From positions 102,348 to 166,347 of the forward strand of contig DWXS01000042.1 of the NCBI GenBank assembly GCA_019119045.1: DNA of 64,000 nt, read 5' to 3'. Within the stretch, counting starts at the first letter, position 1. Each line of letters begins with the position of its first letter. Positions 8,173-16,398 of this stretch are shown here, piece after piece. Below the pieces are notes generated by a model, which saw only the letters and a list, made by a program, of their open reading frames with translations, had not been told where the DNA came from and did no database searches. The translations under genes and the position numbers were made by a program. This stretch comes from Candidatus Mailhella merdavium (GTDB taxonomy: Bacteria; Desulfobacterota; Desulfovibrionia; Desulfovibrionales; Desulfovibrionaceae).

Positions 8173-10584
8173 ATGTTTTACCACATCGCACTGCTATCTC
8201 CTCCGTACTCCACGCTGACATACTCTGCGCCGGACTGGCTGCCTCCCGAATTGTGGCAGGCCGGACTGCGTGCGGCCGTACCGCTGGGAGGAGGACAGGT
8301 TCGGGCCGGGCTGATCCTGCAAAGCACGGAACAGGCGGATCTGCCCGAAGGCGTTGCCGTACGCCCGCTGCTGTGGCCGCTGGAACGCCGTCCGCTGCTG
8401 GATGAACGCTATCTTGCCATGATTGTTCAGCTTGCGCGCCGCCAGCTTGTCACTCCCGGCAATATTCTCGGCGTAATACTGCCGCAGGGCCTGCGCACAA
8501 CGGGGCGCATACGGGTGCGCGAATTTACCGGAAGCCGCCCGCGCCTGCATCAGTTGCGGGAACTTCCCCGTCTGGAAGGGGAACGCCTGCGGGAACTGGG
8601 CAGGGCCTTTGCCTCCGGCAGGGCTGAAGTTCTCGCCCTGCGCGAGGATGCGGCCTCCGGCGAACTGTGCCGTCTGAAATGCGAACCCCCGTGGAAGGTT
8701 CGCCCCAATGCTCTGCGTCAGCGGGAAGTACTGGAATACCTGTGGGAAAAAGGGAGCGTCTCCCGACGCAGACTGCTCGACGCACTCCCTGAAAGCGGTC
8801 CCGCGCTGGAACGTCTGCTTCAGGCAGGGATGATATCCATATGCCCGCAGGAAGAAGAGGAAAGCGAGGAAGAAAAGGAGCAGGAGGCTTTGCTTGCGCC
8901 GCCTCCGCCCCCCTATGAACTGACGGAAGAGCAGCGAAAAGCCGTGGACGCCTGCCGGGCCGAGCTGGATAAGGCTGCCCGCGGCGAACGCGCAACGCCG
9001 CATCTCATATATGGCGTGACCGGAAGCGGCAAGACGGCGGTATATCTGGAACTGGCCCGGCTCTGCCTGGAAAGAAGACGGACGGCACTGCTTCTCGCCC
9101 CGGAAGTGGCTCTTGCGCTCAAGCTGCGACGCGACGTGCAGGCGCGCTTCCCCGGCCTGCCCGTCTTTCTCTTCCACGGCTATCAAAGCCCGGCGCGGCG
9201 CGAACGGATATTTCGGGAACTTGCCGCGCGGCGCGAACCCTGTCTGGTGGTAGGCACACGTTCCGCCTTGTTTCTGCCCGTGAGCGACCCCGGCCTGATT
9301 GTACTGGACGAGGAACATGATACTTCCTTCAAGCAGGATGAAGGGCTGCATTATCAGGCCAAGGAAGTGGCCTGGTGCAGAACTGCACTGTCCGGAGGAC
9401 TGCTGGTTTTCGGGTCGGCTACCCCGGACGTGAAGACCTTTTATGCAGCGAAGCAGGGGGAACTCTCCCTGACCTGCCTGCCTCACAGGGTAGGAGGCAG
9501 CAATCTGCCCGCCATTGAACTGGTGGACATCAGCCGCGACGCCATGAATGGCGGGGACGGGCTGCTGGCCCCGGCCTCGCTGGAAGCTCTGCGGGAAACG
9601 GTGCGACGCGGGGAGCAGGCCGTGGTGTTGCTCAATCGGCGGGGCTATGCTCCGCTGATGTACTGTCTGGACTGCAAGCGGGTAGTCCGCTGCCCGCACT
9701 GTGATATTGCCATGACCTACCATAAGCACAGAGAAAGGCTGGTCTGTCACTACTGCGGCTTCACCCTGCCCTTTCCCTCTCCCTGCGCGGGCTGCGGCGG
9801 ACTGCATTATCTGCCCATGGGCGAGGGAACGGAGCGTCTGGAAGAACGTCTTGCCGGAGAAGAACTGAAGGCCGCTCTCCCTCCGGGAGGGAGAATACTG
9901 CGTCTGGATCGGGACAGCACGCGCCGCCCCGGAAAAATGGAAGAAATACTCGCCGCCTTTGCCCGCAAGGACGCTCAGGTTCTGGTGGGAACGCAGATGC
10001 TTTCCAAAGGGCACCACTTTCCGGATGTAACGCTGGCGTTGATTGCAGACGCCGATCTCGGGCTTAATCTCCCGGATTATCGGGCTTCAGAGCGTACCTT
10101 CCAGCTCCTCCTGCAATCCGCAGGGCGGGCGGGACGTGGAGAAAAGGCGGGAAGGGTGTTGATCCAGACCCGTATGCCGCACCATCCCTGCTGGGATTTC
10201 GTGAAGCGTGCGGACTATGACGCCTTTTACGAACATGAAATCGCTCTGCGGGAAAAGCGACGTTATCCCCCCTTTGTCAAGCTGGCTCTGGTTCGGGCCT
10301 CCCGTCCGATGGAAGACAAGGGAGATGGCGAAACGGGCCTGAATCTGTTCATGAGCGCACTCCGGGAAGAAGGCCGGGCGCAGGGACTGACCGTCATGGG
10401 CCCCATCCCCTCTCCTTTTGCCCGTCTTCAGGGGCGTCTGCGCTTTCAGGCCTTGATCAAGGCAGACGACTGGCTATCCATACGCAAGGCATACAGCCGC
10501 GCACTGGTCCGTGCCTTCGGAGGAGGCTCCATACCGAAGGAATTACGCCTTTCTCTCGATCTCGATCCGGTGAACATGCTGTAA
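8173..10584 (+). CDS. priA: Primosomal replication restart helicase PriA
   Basis: An 803-residue superfamily 2 helicase that reloads the replisome at collapsed forks. Visible features are the N-terminal 3'-DNA-binding domain, Walker A GVTGSGKTAVY, a DEEH box in VLDEEHDTSFKQ, and the zinc-binding insertion with paired CxxC motifs (CLDC, CPHC, CHYC, CAGC). The frame is open from 7984, but that 5' part is repeat-like non-coding sequence without family similarity; homology begins at MFYHIALLSPPYS, so the ATG at 8173 is preferred although its ribosome-binding site is weak (AAGG very close to ATG). Confidence 0.94.
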   Translation: MFYHIALLSPPYSTLTYSAPDWLPPELWQAGLRAAVPLGGGQVRAGLILQSTEQADLPEGVAVRPLLWPLERRPLLDERYLAMIVQLARRQLVTPGNILGVILPQGLRTTGRIRVREFTGSRPRLHQLRELPRLEGERLRELGRAFASGRAEVLALREDAASGELCRLKCEPPWKVRPNALRQREVLEYLWEKGSVSRRRLLDALPESGPALERLLQAGMISICPQEEEESEEEKEQEALLAPPPPPYELTEEQRKAVDACRAELDKAARGERATPHLIYGVTGSGKTAVYLELARLCLERRRTALLLAPEVALALKLRRDVQARFPGLPVFLFHGYQSPARRERIFRELAARREPCLVVGTRSALFLPVSDPGLIVLDEEHDTSFKQDEGLHYQAKEVAWCRTALSGGLLVFGSATPDVKTFYAAKQGELSLTCLPHRVGGSNLPAIELVDISRDAMNGGDGLLAPASLEALRETVRRGEQAVVLLNRRGYAPLMYCLDCKRVVRCPHCDIAMTYHKHRERLVCHYCGFTLPFPSPCAGCGGLHYLPMGEGTERLEERLAGEELKAALPPGGRILRLDRDSTRRPGKMEEILAAFARKDAQVLVGTQMLSKGHHFPDVTLALIADADLGLNLPDYRASERTFQLLLQSAGRAGRGEKAGRVLIQTRMPHHPCWDFVKRADYDAFYEHEIALREKRRYPPFVKLALVRASRPMEDKGDGETGLNLFMSALREEGRAQGLTVMGPIPSPFARLQGRLRFQALIKADDWLSIRKAYSRALVRAFGGGSIPKELRLSLDLDPVNML

Positions 10585-10745
10585 GGCTTTTGCAGAAGCA
10601 GCACATTTTCGCGTTGAAAATATTCCCGGAGTCGCACGAAGCGAGACTGCTCCGCGAGGCCGGCCTCAATGTATTTGCGACGCAGGCGTGAAGGCTGCGC
10701 TCAGGAACAGAGCCGGATTGCAGATATTTTCAAAAGCAAAACGAT
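10585..10745 (+). repeat. Dispersed 3'-end repeat, copy B
   Basis: This copy begins directly after the priA stop. Blocks shared with copy A are CCCGGAGTC, AGACTG-TCCGC, GCAGGCGTGAA-GCTGCG and CAGGAACA; CGAAGCGAGACT is shared exactly with the minus-strand copy C, and GGAACAGAGCC exactly with copy D. Relative to copy A about 25 bases are missing in the middle. No coding potential was recognised. Confidence 0.6.
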
Positions 10746-10787
10746 CCCGAACGGACAGCGTATTGCTAAAAACACATCAAGCCGGAG

Positions 10788-10833
10788 ACAAAACAAAAAG
10801 GGTACCGGAAGCGTATACTCGTTTCCGATACCC
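10788..10833 (-). terminator. Intrinsic terminator of the split-barrel gene
   Basis: A 14-bp stem with one mismatch and one G-U pair (arms 10800-10813 and 10820-10833, loop of 6) is followed on the minus strand by TTTTTGTTTTG. It lies about 90 bases downstream of the minus-strand gene ending at 10922. A smaller hairpin followed by TTCCGTTTTT (10842-10863) may serve the plus strand after priA. Confidence 0.75.
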
Positions 10834-10921
10834 TGCCGAATGCCCGTGCGGGCTTCCGTTTTTCACTCAGCCGACAGGCTGGCGCACGACGCCGGAACTG
10901 CCGTGCGCTTCCTCCGTCGTC

Positions 10922-11404
10922 TTATTTTTTGTGGTACACTTTGCCGTTAATGAAATCAAAGCTGGAAATAGTGTCGGGTTCAAGATAGAAAATCTTGAAT
11001 TCCGGATTATCCGCACTCTTATAGATTGCCTTGATTCCCGGGTTTTCATCCAGAAATTCGGCCTTGAGCTTGGCATCCTCAACAAAGGTGACGGGGCCGT
11101 CCAGATTCAGGACAATATTGCTTTCCGGATCCCATGCGCAGAAGGATATCCGGTTGTTGGCCTGCATCTGTTTATAGACATCCTTACTCGCGCCGGTGCA
11201 GAACCAGAAACGATCGCCTTCGGCCCGGAGCATGCCAAACACTCTGGTGCGGGGCTGGGTTCCGTCTTCCGTAGCGAGAACCCCGGCCGGAGTCTTGGCC
11301 AGAATAGCCTTGTAATCTATGCTTTCGGCCGCTCCGGCAGGAGCCGTGACGCACAGTGCGACCAGCAGGGCCGCTCCTCTGAGAAATGCGTTCATTCTGT
11401 TCAT
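10922..11404 (-). CDS. Periplasmic pyridoxamine-phosphate-oxidase-like split-barrel protein
   Basis: A 160-residue protein with a cleavable signal peptide (positive start, hydrophobic core, APAGA-A cleavage region near residue 25). The mature part resembles the PNPOx-like/general stress FMN-binding split barrel: GVLATEDGTQPRTRVFGML and RFWFCTGASKDVYKQM match the first strands and the segment after them. Export to the periplasm is unusual for a flavin split-barrel enzyme but is seen in anaerobes. The start has AAAAGGA about 8 bases upstream. A cofactor (FMN, F420 or haem) and a substrate cannot be read from the sequence. Confidence 0.75.
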   Translation of the reverse strand: MNRMNAFLRGAALLVALCVTAPAGAAESIDYKAILAKTPAGVLATEDGTQPRTRVFGMLRAEGDRFWFCTGASKDVYKQMQANNRISFCAWDPESNIVLNLDGPVTFVEDAKLKAEFLDENPGIKAIYKSADNPEFKIFYLEPDTISSFDFINGKVYHKK

Positions 11405-11474
11405 GGCTGATTCCTTTTGTTTTATATGGCAGTTTAGCGGGATCTGAGACTCTAACTGTTCTGATGCAGGCCGT

Positions 11475-12014
11475 CTACTTCCTGTTCAGCAGTTCCAGCA
11501 TGGCCCGGAGCGCATCCGCATGGGCACGTTCACGCTCTGCATCAAGCTCGGGGTGAATTTCCGGAGCCTCCGGCTCTGGAGCAGGGGCTTCAAGCAGACG
11601 GGCGGCACGAGCCGGAGGCGTATGATCCCGTCGGATCAGCAGGCCGGAGAGAGCTTCCTTGGGACTGGGAATAGTGAAAGCCTGCTCCTCCCACTTGCCG
11701 CGTCCGAGAAAATAACAGAACAGGGAGGAAAGCTCCCTGTCCATAAACAGAAAACGGGCTGAAATACCTGGCCCGAGTTTGTGTACAACGGTTTCACAGA
11801 AATCCCGTGCGTCTTCGCGTGAGATTTCCGGAAAGGCGCATTCCACCAGGGTCGCGTCGGCTTCGCTGTCGAAATCCACATGCGCCGCGCCGCACAGGGA
11901 AAGCGCGTCCAGAAGCAGCGTTCGTATGCGATCTTCCGCATCGAGAAGCTCCTGATAGGAAAATCCGTCCTCATAAAGGACGTGGCCGAACATGACGTGA
12001 CGGAACTGGGCCAT
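11475..12014 (-). CDS. Conserved-looking hypothetical protein
   Basis: I do not recognise this 179-residue protein. It has no signal peptide or transmembrane helix. The first ~135 residues look like a folded mixed alpha/beta domain with several Cys and acidic residues; the last ~45 are a Pro/Glu/Ala-rich linker followed by a charged helix ending LLNRK. The ATG at 12014 is chosen over an upstream one in the same frame because AGGAGG is placed ideally (AGGAGGTATCATG). It is divergent from pgpA and lies 70 bases upstream of the split-barrel gene on the same strand. Confidence 0.7.
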   Translation of the reverse strand: MAQFRHVMFGHVLYEDGFSYQELLDAEDRIRTLLLDALSLCGAAHVDFDSEADATLVECAFPEISREDARDFCETVVHKLGPGISARFLFMDRELSSLFCYFLGRGKWEEQAFTIPSPKEALSGLLIRRDHTPPARAARLLEAPAPEPEAPEIHPELDAERERAHADALRAMLELLNRK

Positions 12015-12172
12015 GATACCTCCTGCGAATATGTTCGCGCAGATCCCCAATCTGCGCCCGCCTCTCCGGCGGAGAGACGCTCTCAAGCATAGTCGCTGGA
12101 AGGACGCTTGCCAAGCGGGGCGGCTCACACTAGAGTGACAGGACAAAATCCGGACACATCATGGACTGAAAC

Positions 12173-12730
12173 ATGCCGAATACATACCATGTCTCCGGCG
12201 TCGCAGACTGCGTCGCCCTGAATTTCTCCCGTCTGCTGATCGCCGGTCTCTCTCCGACGGCGCCGGGTACGGCGGGTTCCATTCTTGCAACAGCCCTGGC
12301 CCCATGGTTCTTTCTGCCGCTTTCTCCGGCGGCACGTCTGATTCTGCTCCTCGCGCTGTATGCGGCAGGTTCCTGGGCTGCGGGCAGAACGGAACTGCTC
12401 CTCGGCGGCAAGGACCCTTCCTGCGTGGTCATCGATGAGCTTGTCGGACAATGGATCGCCCTCTTTCCTCTGGGACTTTCCGTCTTTTCTCCTCTCATGC
12501 CGCACTTTCCCGGCCCGACACTCGGGCCGGCATCCGTTCCGCTCATTCCCCTTCTCGCAGGTTTGTTCCTGTTCCGGGTGTTCGACATATCCAAGCCCGG
12601 ATTCATACACATGTCGGAAAGCTGGCTGAAAGGCGGACAGGGCGTCATGATTGACGACGTGCTTGCCGGAATCATGGCTCTGGCCGCTCTGTGCGGATTC
12701 TGCGCGCTGTGGCGCTGGGCGGCGGCATGA
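12173..12730 (+). CDS. pgpA: Phosphatidylglycerophosphatase A
   Basis: A 185-residue inner-membrane protein with about four hydrophobic segments. Family hallmarks are the early SPTAPGTAGS motif, DPSCVVIDELVGQW and FRVFDISKP, which carry the acidic residues of the metal-dependent active site. It dephosphorylates phosphatidylglycerol phosphate to phosphatidylglycerol. No strong ribosome-binding site is visible at the ATG. The stop overlaps the start of the next gene (ATGA), placing it first in a pgpA-yqgF-mltG unit. Confidence 0.92.
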   Translation: MPNTYHVSGVADCVALNFSRLLIAGLSPTAPGTAGSILATALAPWFFLPLSPAARLILLLALYAAGSWAAGRTELLLGGKDPSCVVIDELVGQWIALFPLGLSVFSPLMPHFPGPTLGPASVPLIPLLAGLFLFRVFDISKPGFIHMSESWLKGGQGVMIDDVLAGIMALAALCGFCALWRWAAA

Positions 12731-13155
12731 AATATCTGGCTCTGGATTACGGACTCAAGCGGGTAGGCGTTGCCGTCAGCGACCCGGAAGGCATTATGGC
12801 GTTCCCCCGCTGTACCTTAAAACGGGAAGTCCGCAAAACTTTCTTCGCGGAGCTGCTGGCTCTGATCGAAAAGGAATGCCCCGACGCCATCGTGCTGGGC
12901 TACCCCCTGCATACCGACGGCAGCGAATGTCTGACCACCACGCAAGTACGCAATTTTGCGGCCTCCCTCCGCCGTCGCGTGACTCTGCCCATATATTACA
13001 TGAACGAAGTTCTGAGCAGCGCCGATGCGGAAAGCCGTCTGGCCGAAGCCGGCCTGAAGGGACGGGCCATACGCGAGGTGGTGGATCAGGAAGCGGCCGT
13101 CCTGATACTGGAATCCTTCCTCTCACAACCGGAATCTTTACGGATTGAAGCATGA
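12727..13155 (+). CDS. yqgF: YqgF/RuvX family Holliday-junction-resolvase-like nuclease
   Basis: A 142-residue RNase H-fold protein: LALDYGLKRVGVAVSDPEG at the N-terminus with the first catalytic Asp, a middle block with VLGYPLHTDG, and the C-terminal VVDQEAAVLIL carrying the last Asp. Family members process the 5' end of pre-16S rRNA and/or resolve DNA junctions. The ATG at 12727 overlaps the pgpA stop, and its own stop overlaps mltG, so all three are translationally coupled. Confidence 0.92.
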   Translation: MKYLALDYGLKRVGVAVSDPEGIMAFPRCTLKREVRKTFFAELLALIEKECPDAIVLGYPLHTDGSECLTTTQVRNFAASLRRRVTLPIYYMNEVLSSADAESRLAEAGLKGRAIREVVDQEAAVLILESFLSQPESLRIEA

Positions 13156-14228
13156 GTTCTTCACAGCACCGACGTCATCCCCTGCTCAAGTGTGTACTGC
13201 TCCTGCTGACGCTGCTGCTTGCCGTCTGCCTCTATGCAGGCTGGGATGCCTGGCGTTTTCTGCATGAAGCGCCGGAATCCCCCGGCATCGGCAAGATAGT
13301 TGATATTGAACCGGGTTCAAATCTGGTCGACGTTTCTCTTCTGCTCCAGAAAGAAGGCGTCATCACCAGCGCGAAACGCTTCCAGATACTGGCAAGACTG
13401 ACGGAGCAGAGTCGCAGCCTCCAGGCCGGGCAATTTCTGGTCAATACGGGCTGGCTTCCCCGTCAGGTTCTTGATCAGCTTGTGAGCGGTCAGAGCGTTC
13501 TGCACCGCGTAACCATCCCGGAGGGCCTGCCCTGGTGGGAAGTGGGCGAGGCGCTGGAAAAAAATGGCATGTGCCGGGCTTCGGATTTCAGGGAAGTAAT
13601 CCATGATCCGGACTTCCTTCGCAAGTACGGAATTCCCTTTGCGTCGGCAGAAGGCTTCCTGTATCCGGACACCTACCTTGTACCCAAACCGCGCGAAATG
13701 GATATGAACAGCGCGCGCTCCTTTGCGGGACGCATGGTGGATACCTTCTGGCGCAAGACTTCTCCGGCATGGGAAGCAGCGGGACTCGGCTCCCGCCCCC
13801 CCGCGGCGGATCTGCTGCGCGTGCTTGTTCTGGCCTCGATAGTGGAAAAGGAAACGGGCCTTCCGGAGGAACGCCCCCGTGTGGCCGGCGTATATGTCAA
13901 CCGTCTGAACAAGGGCATGGCTCTTCAGGCAGACCCCACGGTCATTTACGGACTCGGCCCGGACTTTAAAGGGCCTCTGCTCCGGCGCAATCTTGAAGAT
14001 GACGACAATCCCTACAATACCTATCGTCATCCCGGCCTGCCGCCAGGTCCCATCTGTTCCCCCGGTCTTTCCGCTGTGGAGGCCGCTCTTCATCCCGAAA
14101 AACACAACTACCTGTATTTTGTAGCCACAGGTAAGGATAAGGGGCATACCTTCTCCGCCACGCTGTCCCAGCACAACAAGGCCGTACGCGCCTACCGTCA
14201 GGCTCTGCGCGAACGAGGAGGTTCATAA
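13152..14228 (+). CDS. mltG: Endolytic transglycosylase MltG
   Basis: A 358-residue YceG-family protein with one N-terminal transmembrane helix (about residues 11-30), a LysM-like segment, and the catalytic domain containing the conserved Glu in LASIVEKETGLPEERP followed by VAGVYVNRLNKGMALQADPT. MltG cuts nascent glycan strands and so sets their length during peptidoglycan synthesis. The ATG overlaps the yqgF stop (ATGA). The product faces the periplasm. Confidence 0.95.
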   Translation: MSSSQHRRHPLLKCVLLLLTLLLAVCLYAGWDAWRFLHEAPESPGIGKIVDIEPGSNLVDVSLLLQKEGVITSAKRFQILARLTEQSRSLQAGQFLVNTGWLPRQVLDQLVSGQSVLHRVTIPEGLPWWEVGEALEKNGMCRASDFREVIHDPDFLRKYGIPFASAEGFLYPDTYLVPKPREMDMNSARSFAGRMVDTFWRKTSPAWEAAGLGSRPPAADLLRVLVLASIVEKETGLPEERPRVAGVYVNRLNKGMALQADPTVIYGLGPDFKGPLLRRNLEDDDNPYNTYRHPGLPPGPICSPGLSAVEAALHPEKHNYLYFVATGKDKGHTFSATLSQHNKAVRAYRQALRERGGS

Positions 14229-14323
14229 AGGCTGCTCCGTTTGAGATTTGCAGGAAAAAGGACTATAAGGAGACGGCGCGACTTTCAACAGTCGCCTCAT
14301 TCCGCCCCGTTGCAGAGCATACC

Positions 14324-15055
14324 ATGACTGAAGACTGTACTCCGTCCCCCTCTCCGGAGGTCTCGTCCGGACAGGCCGAATCCTCATTCAACAGAAAACG
14401 CCATTCCCGCCGACGCTCACGGCGGGGAAAAAGCGACGCATCAAAACACGACAGTCTGCCCGGAGAACCGATTCTCGAGGCATGGCCGGACGCTCCGCCT
14501 GCGCTCAGCAAAGAGGAAATCAATCAGCTCCCCATTCGTGCCTACAGTGGAGAAATATGCCTGATCCGCACGGAAGAGGATCTGGATCGCGCGCTCAATC
14601 TTCTCTGGAAGGAAAAGGTTCTCGGCTTTGATACGGAAACACGTCCGGTCTTTACCAGAGGCAAAAGCGGTAATCCTGCCCTGCTGCAACTCGGCGGCGA
14701 AAGCTGTGTCTATCTTTTTCAACTGAACTGCGTGCCTTTTGGGGAAGCTCTGGCGGATCTGCTGGCCAATCCGCACATCATCAAGACGGGCGTGGCTGTG
14801 CGCGACGATCTCCGCGCGCTTGCCCGTCTGCATGATTTTACTCCGGGCGGCGCCGTGGATCTCGCGCATCTTGCCCGCGCGCGCGGGGTGCGTGCCCAGG
14901 GGCTGCGCTCGCTTGCCGCCGCGCTGCTGGGCTTCCGGATCAGCAAAAGTGCGCAGTGTTCCAACTGGGAAAAGGAAGAGCTGACCCCTCGGCAGATACT
15001 CTACGCCGCCACGGACGCATGGGTAGGACGAGAACTGTATTTCAGACTGATATGA
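14324..15055 (+). CDS. RNase D-like 3'-5' exonuclease (DEDDy)
   Basis: A 243-residue protein with a basic, low-complexity N-terminal extension (about 45 residues rich in Arg/Lys/Ser) followed by a single DEDDy exonuclease domain: motif I GFDTET, motif II around KTGVAVRDDLRALARL, motif III YAATDAWVGREL with the Tyr and Asp. It has no HRDC domain, so it is shorter than E. coli RNase D and resembles stand-alone 3'-5' exonuclease domain proteins. The substrate (structured RNA or DNA) is not evident. Confidence 0.87.
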   Translation: MTEDCTPSPSPEVSSGQAESSFNRKRHSRRRSRRGKSDASKHDSLPGEPILEAWPDAPPALSKEEINQLPIRAYSGEICLIRTEEDLDRALNLLWKEKVLGFDTETRPVFTRGKSGNPALLQLGGESCVYLFQLNCVPFGEALADLLANPHIIKTGVAVRDDLRALARLHDFTPGGAVDLAHLARARGVRAQGLRSLAAALLGFRISKSAQCSNWEKEELTPRQILYAATDAWVGRELYFRLI

Positions 15056-15336
15056 GCATGTCCCTGCCTCTGCGGTGAACGCTGCTGCCGTCCCCCCGCT
15101 GACAAAATTATCCGCTCAGATTATCAGATATTCGCACTGAAAAACTTCAGGATAGTCCTTCCTGTTCAGAAAATTCTGCGCTCTCCCCCCCCATGAGGAA
15201 AGGCAGTATACTCAGCCCCTTCCCCGCCCGGAGAAGGCTCGGGCTATGCTGTTTTTGCCGCCGACTCTCGCAAGATTTCCGCGCAGTGTTATCAACAGGC
15301 GTCATATCGCCGGAAAAAAGCCCTTCTTTCTGAAAC

Positions 15337-15375
15337 AGAAAGGCGTGCCGGCAATCTGCGCCGACACGCCTTTCT
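15337..15375. terminator. Long inverted repeat, probable terminator
   Basis: AGAAAGGCGTG (15337-15347) pairs perfectly with CACGCCTTTCT (15365-15375) around a 17-base loop, followed by CATTTT. It lies between the exonuclease gene and the minus-strand GNAT gene and could terminate the former. The remainder of the 15056-15481 gap shows no supported gene. Confidence 0.55.
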
Positions 15376-15481
15376 CATTTTACCACGCCATTCGGACAGA
15401 GTTCAGAAAGCTCAGTATCAAAGCGTTTTGCTCCTGAACATATCTTCCGAGCCTGCCCTGCCGGTCACGTCTGTACACGCC

Positions 15482-15600
15482 CTGTGGGCTGCCCTCTGGC
15501 TGGCTACGCCGCAAGTGCCTTGAGACTGCTCCGGACCTCACGCCAAAGTCTCGCTTCGCCTGCCTCCGGGAGCATGTTCGTTTTGAACATGCGCTATAAG
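15482..15600 (-). repeat. Dispersed 3'-end repeat, copy C
   Basis: Read on the minus strand this sequence starts immediately after the GNAT stop codon with an 8-bp hairpin GCATGTTC-AAAAC-GAACATGC, then CTCCCGGAGGCAGGCGAAGC and GAGACT. CGAAGCGAGACT is identical in copy B and the CCCGGAG block occurs in copies A and B. The 3' half is more diverged. No coding potential is evident. Confidence 0.6.
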
Positions 15601-15601
15601 C

Positions 15602-16081
15602 CTATTCTCCTGCCATATGACGCAGGCTCTCTCCCGTCAGACGCCAGGTCGTCCATTCTTCCATGGGAACGGCTCCCTGTGCCCGATAGAAGGCAATGCT
15701 CGGGGCATTCCAGTCCAGACATGCCCACTCCAGACGTCCGCATCCGCGTTCCAGCGCAATGCGCGCCAGCTCCCGCAGCAGGGCCTTGCCAGTTCCCTGC
15801 CCCCGCGCCTCCGGCCGTACGAACAGATCTTCCAGATAAATACCGGCCCGCCCGAGGAAGGTCGAAAAATTGTGAAAGAACAGGGCAAAGCCCACGATCT
15901 TTCCGGCAAGCTCCGCAAGAAGAACCTCCGCTCTGCCGCGCTCAAAAATCCATTTTTCCAGAAGCTCCGGTGTCGCCACCACCTGATCGCTCATATGTTC
16001 ATATTCGGCAAGCTCGCCGATAAATTCCAGAATCACAGGAACATCGTCCCGCGTTGCCCGGCGAATCACAATATCGCTCAT
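15602..16081 (-). CDS. GNAT family N-acetyltransferase (diamine/thialysine acetyltransferase-like)
   Basis: A 159-residue GNAT enzyme. The acetyl-CoA binding motif A is YLEDLFVRPEARGQGTGKAL (Q/R-x-x-G-x-G/A), followed by LEWACLDWNAPSIAFYRAQG, close in style to spermidine/spermine and thialysine acetyltransferases. It transfers acetyl from acetyl-CoA to an amine; the exact acceptor is not certain. The start is supported by AAAGGA 8 bases upstream. It is monocistronic; the following intergenic gap (16082-16398) holds only a terminator-like hairpin. Confidence 0.85.
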   Translation of the reverse strand: MSDIVIRRATRDDVPVILEFIGELAEYEHMSDQVVATPELLEKWIFERGRAEVLLAELAGKIVGFALFFHNFSTFLGRAGIYLEDLFVRPEARGQGTGKALLRELARIALERGCGRLEWACLDWNAPSIAFYRAQGAVPMEEWTTWRLTGESLRHMAGE

Positions 16082-16162
16082 GAATCAGTCCTTTCTCTGT
16101 TTTCCGGCGGAGTATCCCGCATCATACATGAAGGGCAGAATATACCATTATCCCCCGTTCAC

Positions 16163-16195
16163 GAAAAGAGCCTCCCCACGGCGTCCGTGAAGAGG
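16163..16195 (-). terminator. Probable terminator downstream of copA
   Basis: On the minus strand, CCTC-TT-CACGG-ACG-CCGTG-GG-style nested arms ending in GAGG are followed by CTCTTTT. It lies about 200 bases past the copA stop. The rest of the 16082-16398 gap holds nothing else I can support. Confidence 0.5.
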
Positions 16196-16398
16196 TTCCC
16201 TTTCAAGGTGCAGCATCAGGAACACCAGTGGGGAACAGATACTTTTCCTGCTTCAATGGTGCCTCACGGCTCCGAAGGTCTGAGGCCTCTTTCCGGCAGA
16301 CACGCCCAGGCGGAGAACTTTCAGAAAGAATACCTTCCAGCCCTGGAGCATGGAACAGAGCGCAGTCGCCCGACACTTTTCAGATAAGGTGCAGACGT

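Noticed and set aside
8194..10017. Long minus-strand open frame opposite priA
   Set aside because: Shadow of priA; no family motif, no ribosome-binding site, and PriA is complete on the other strand.
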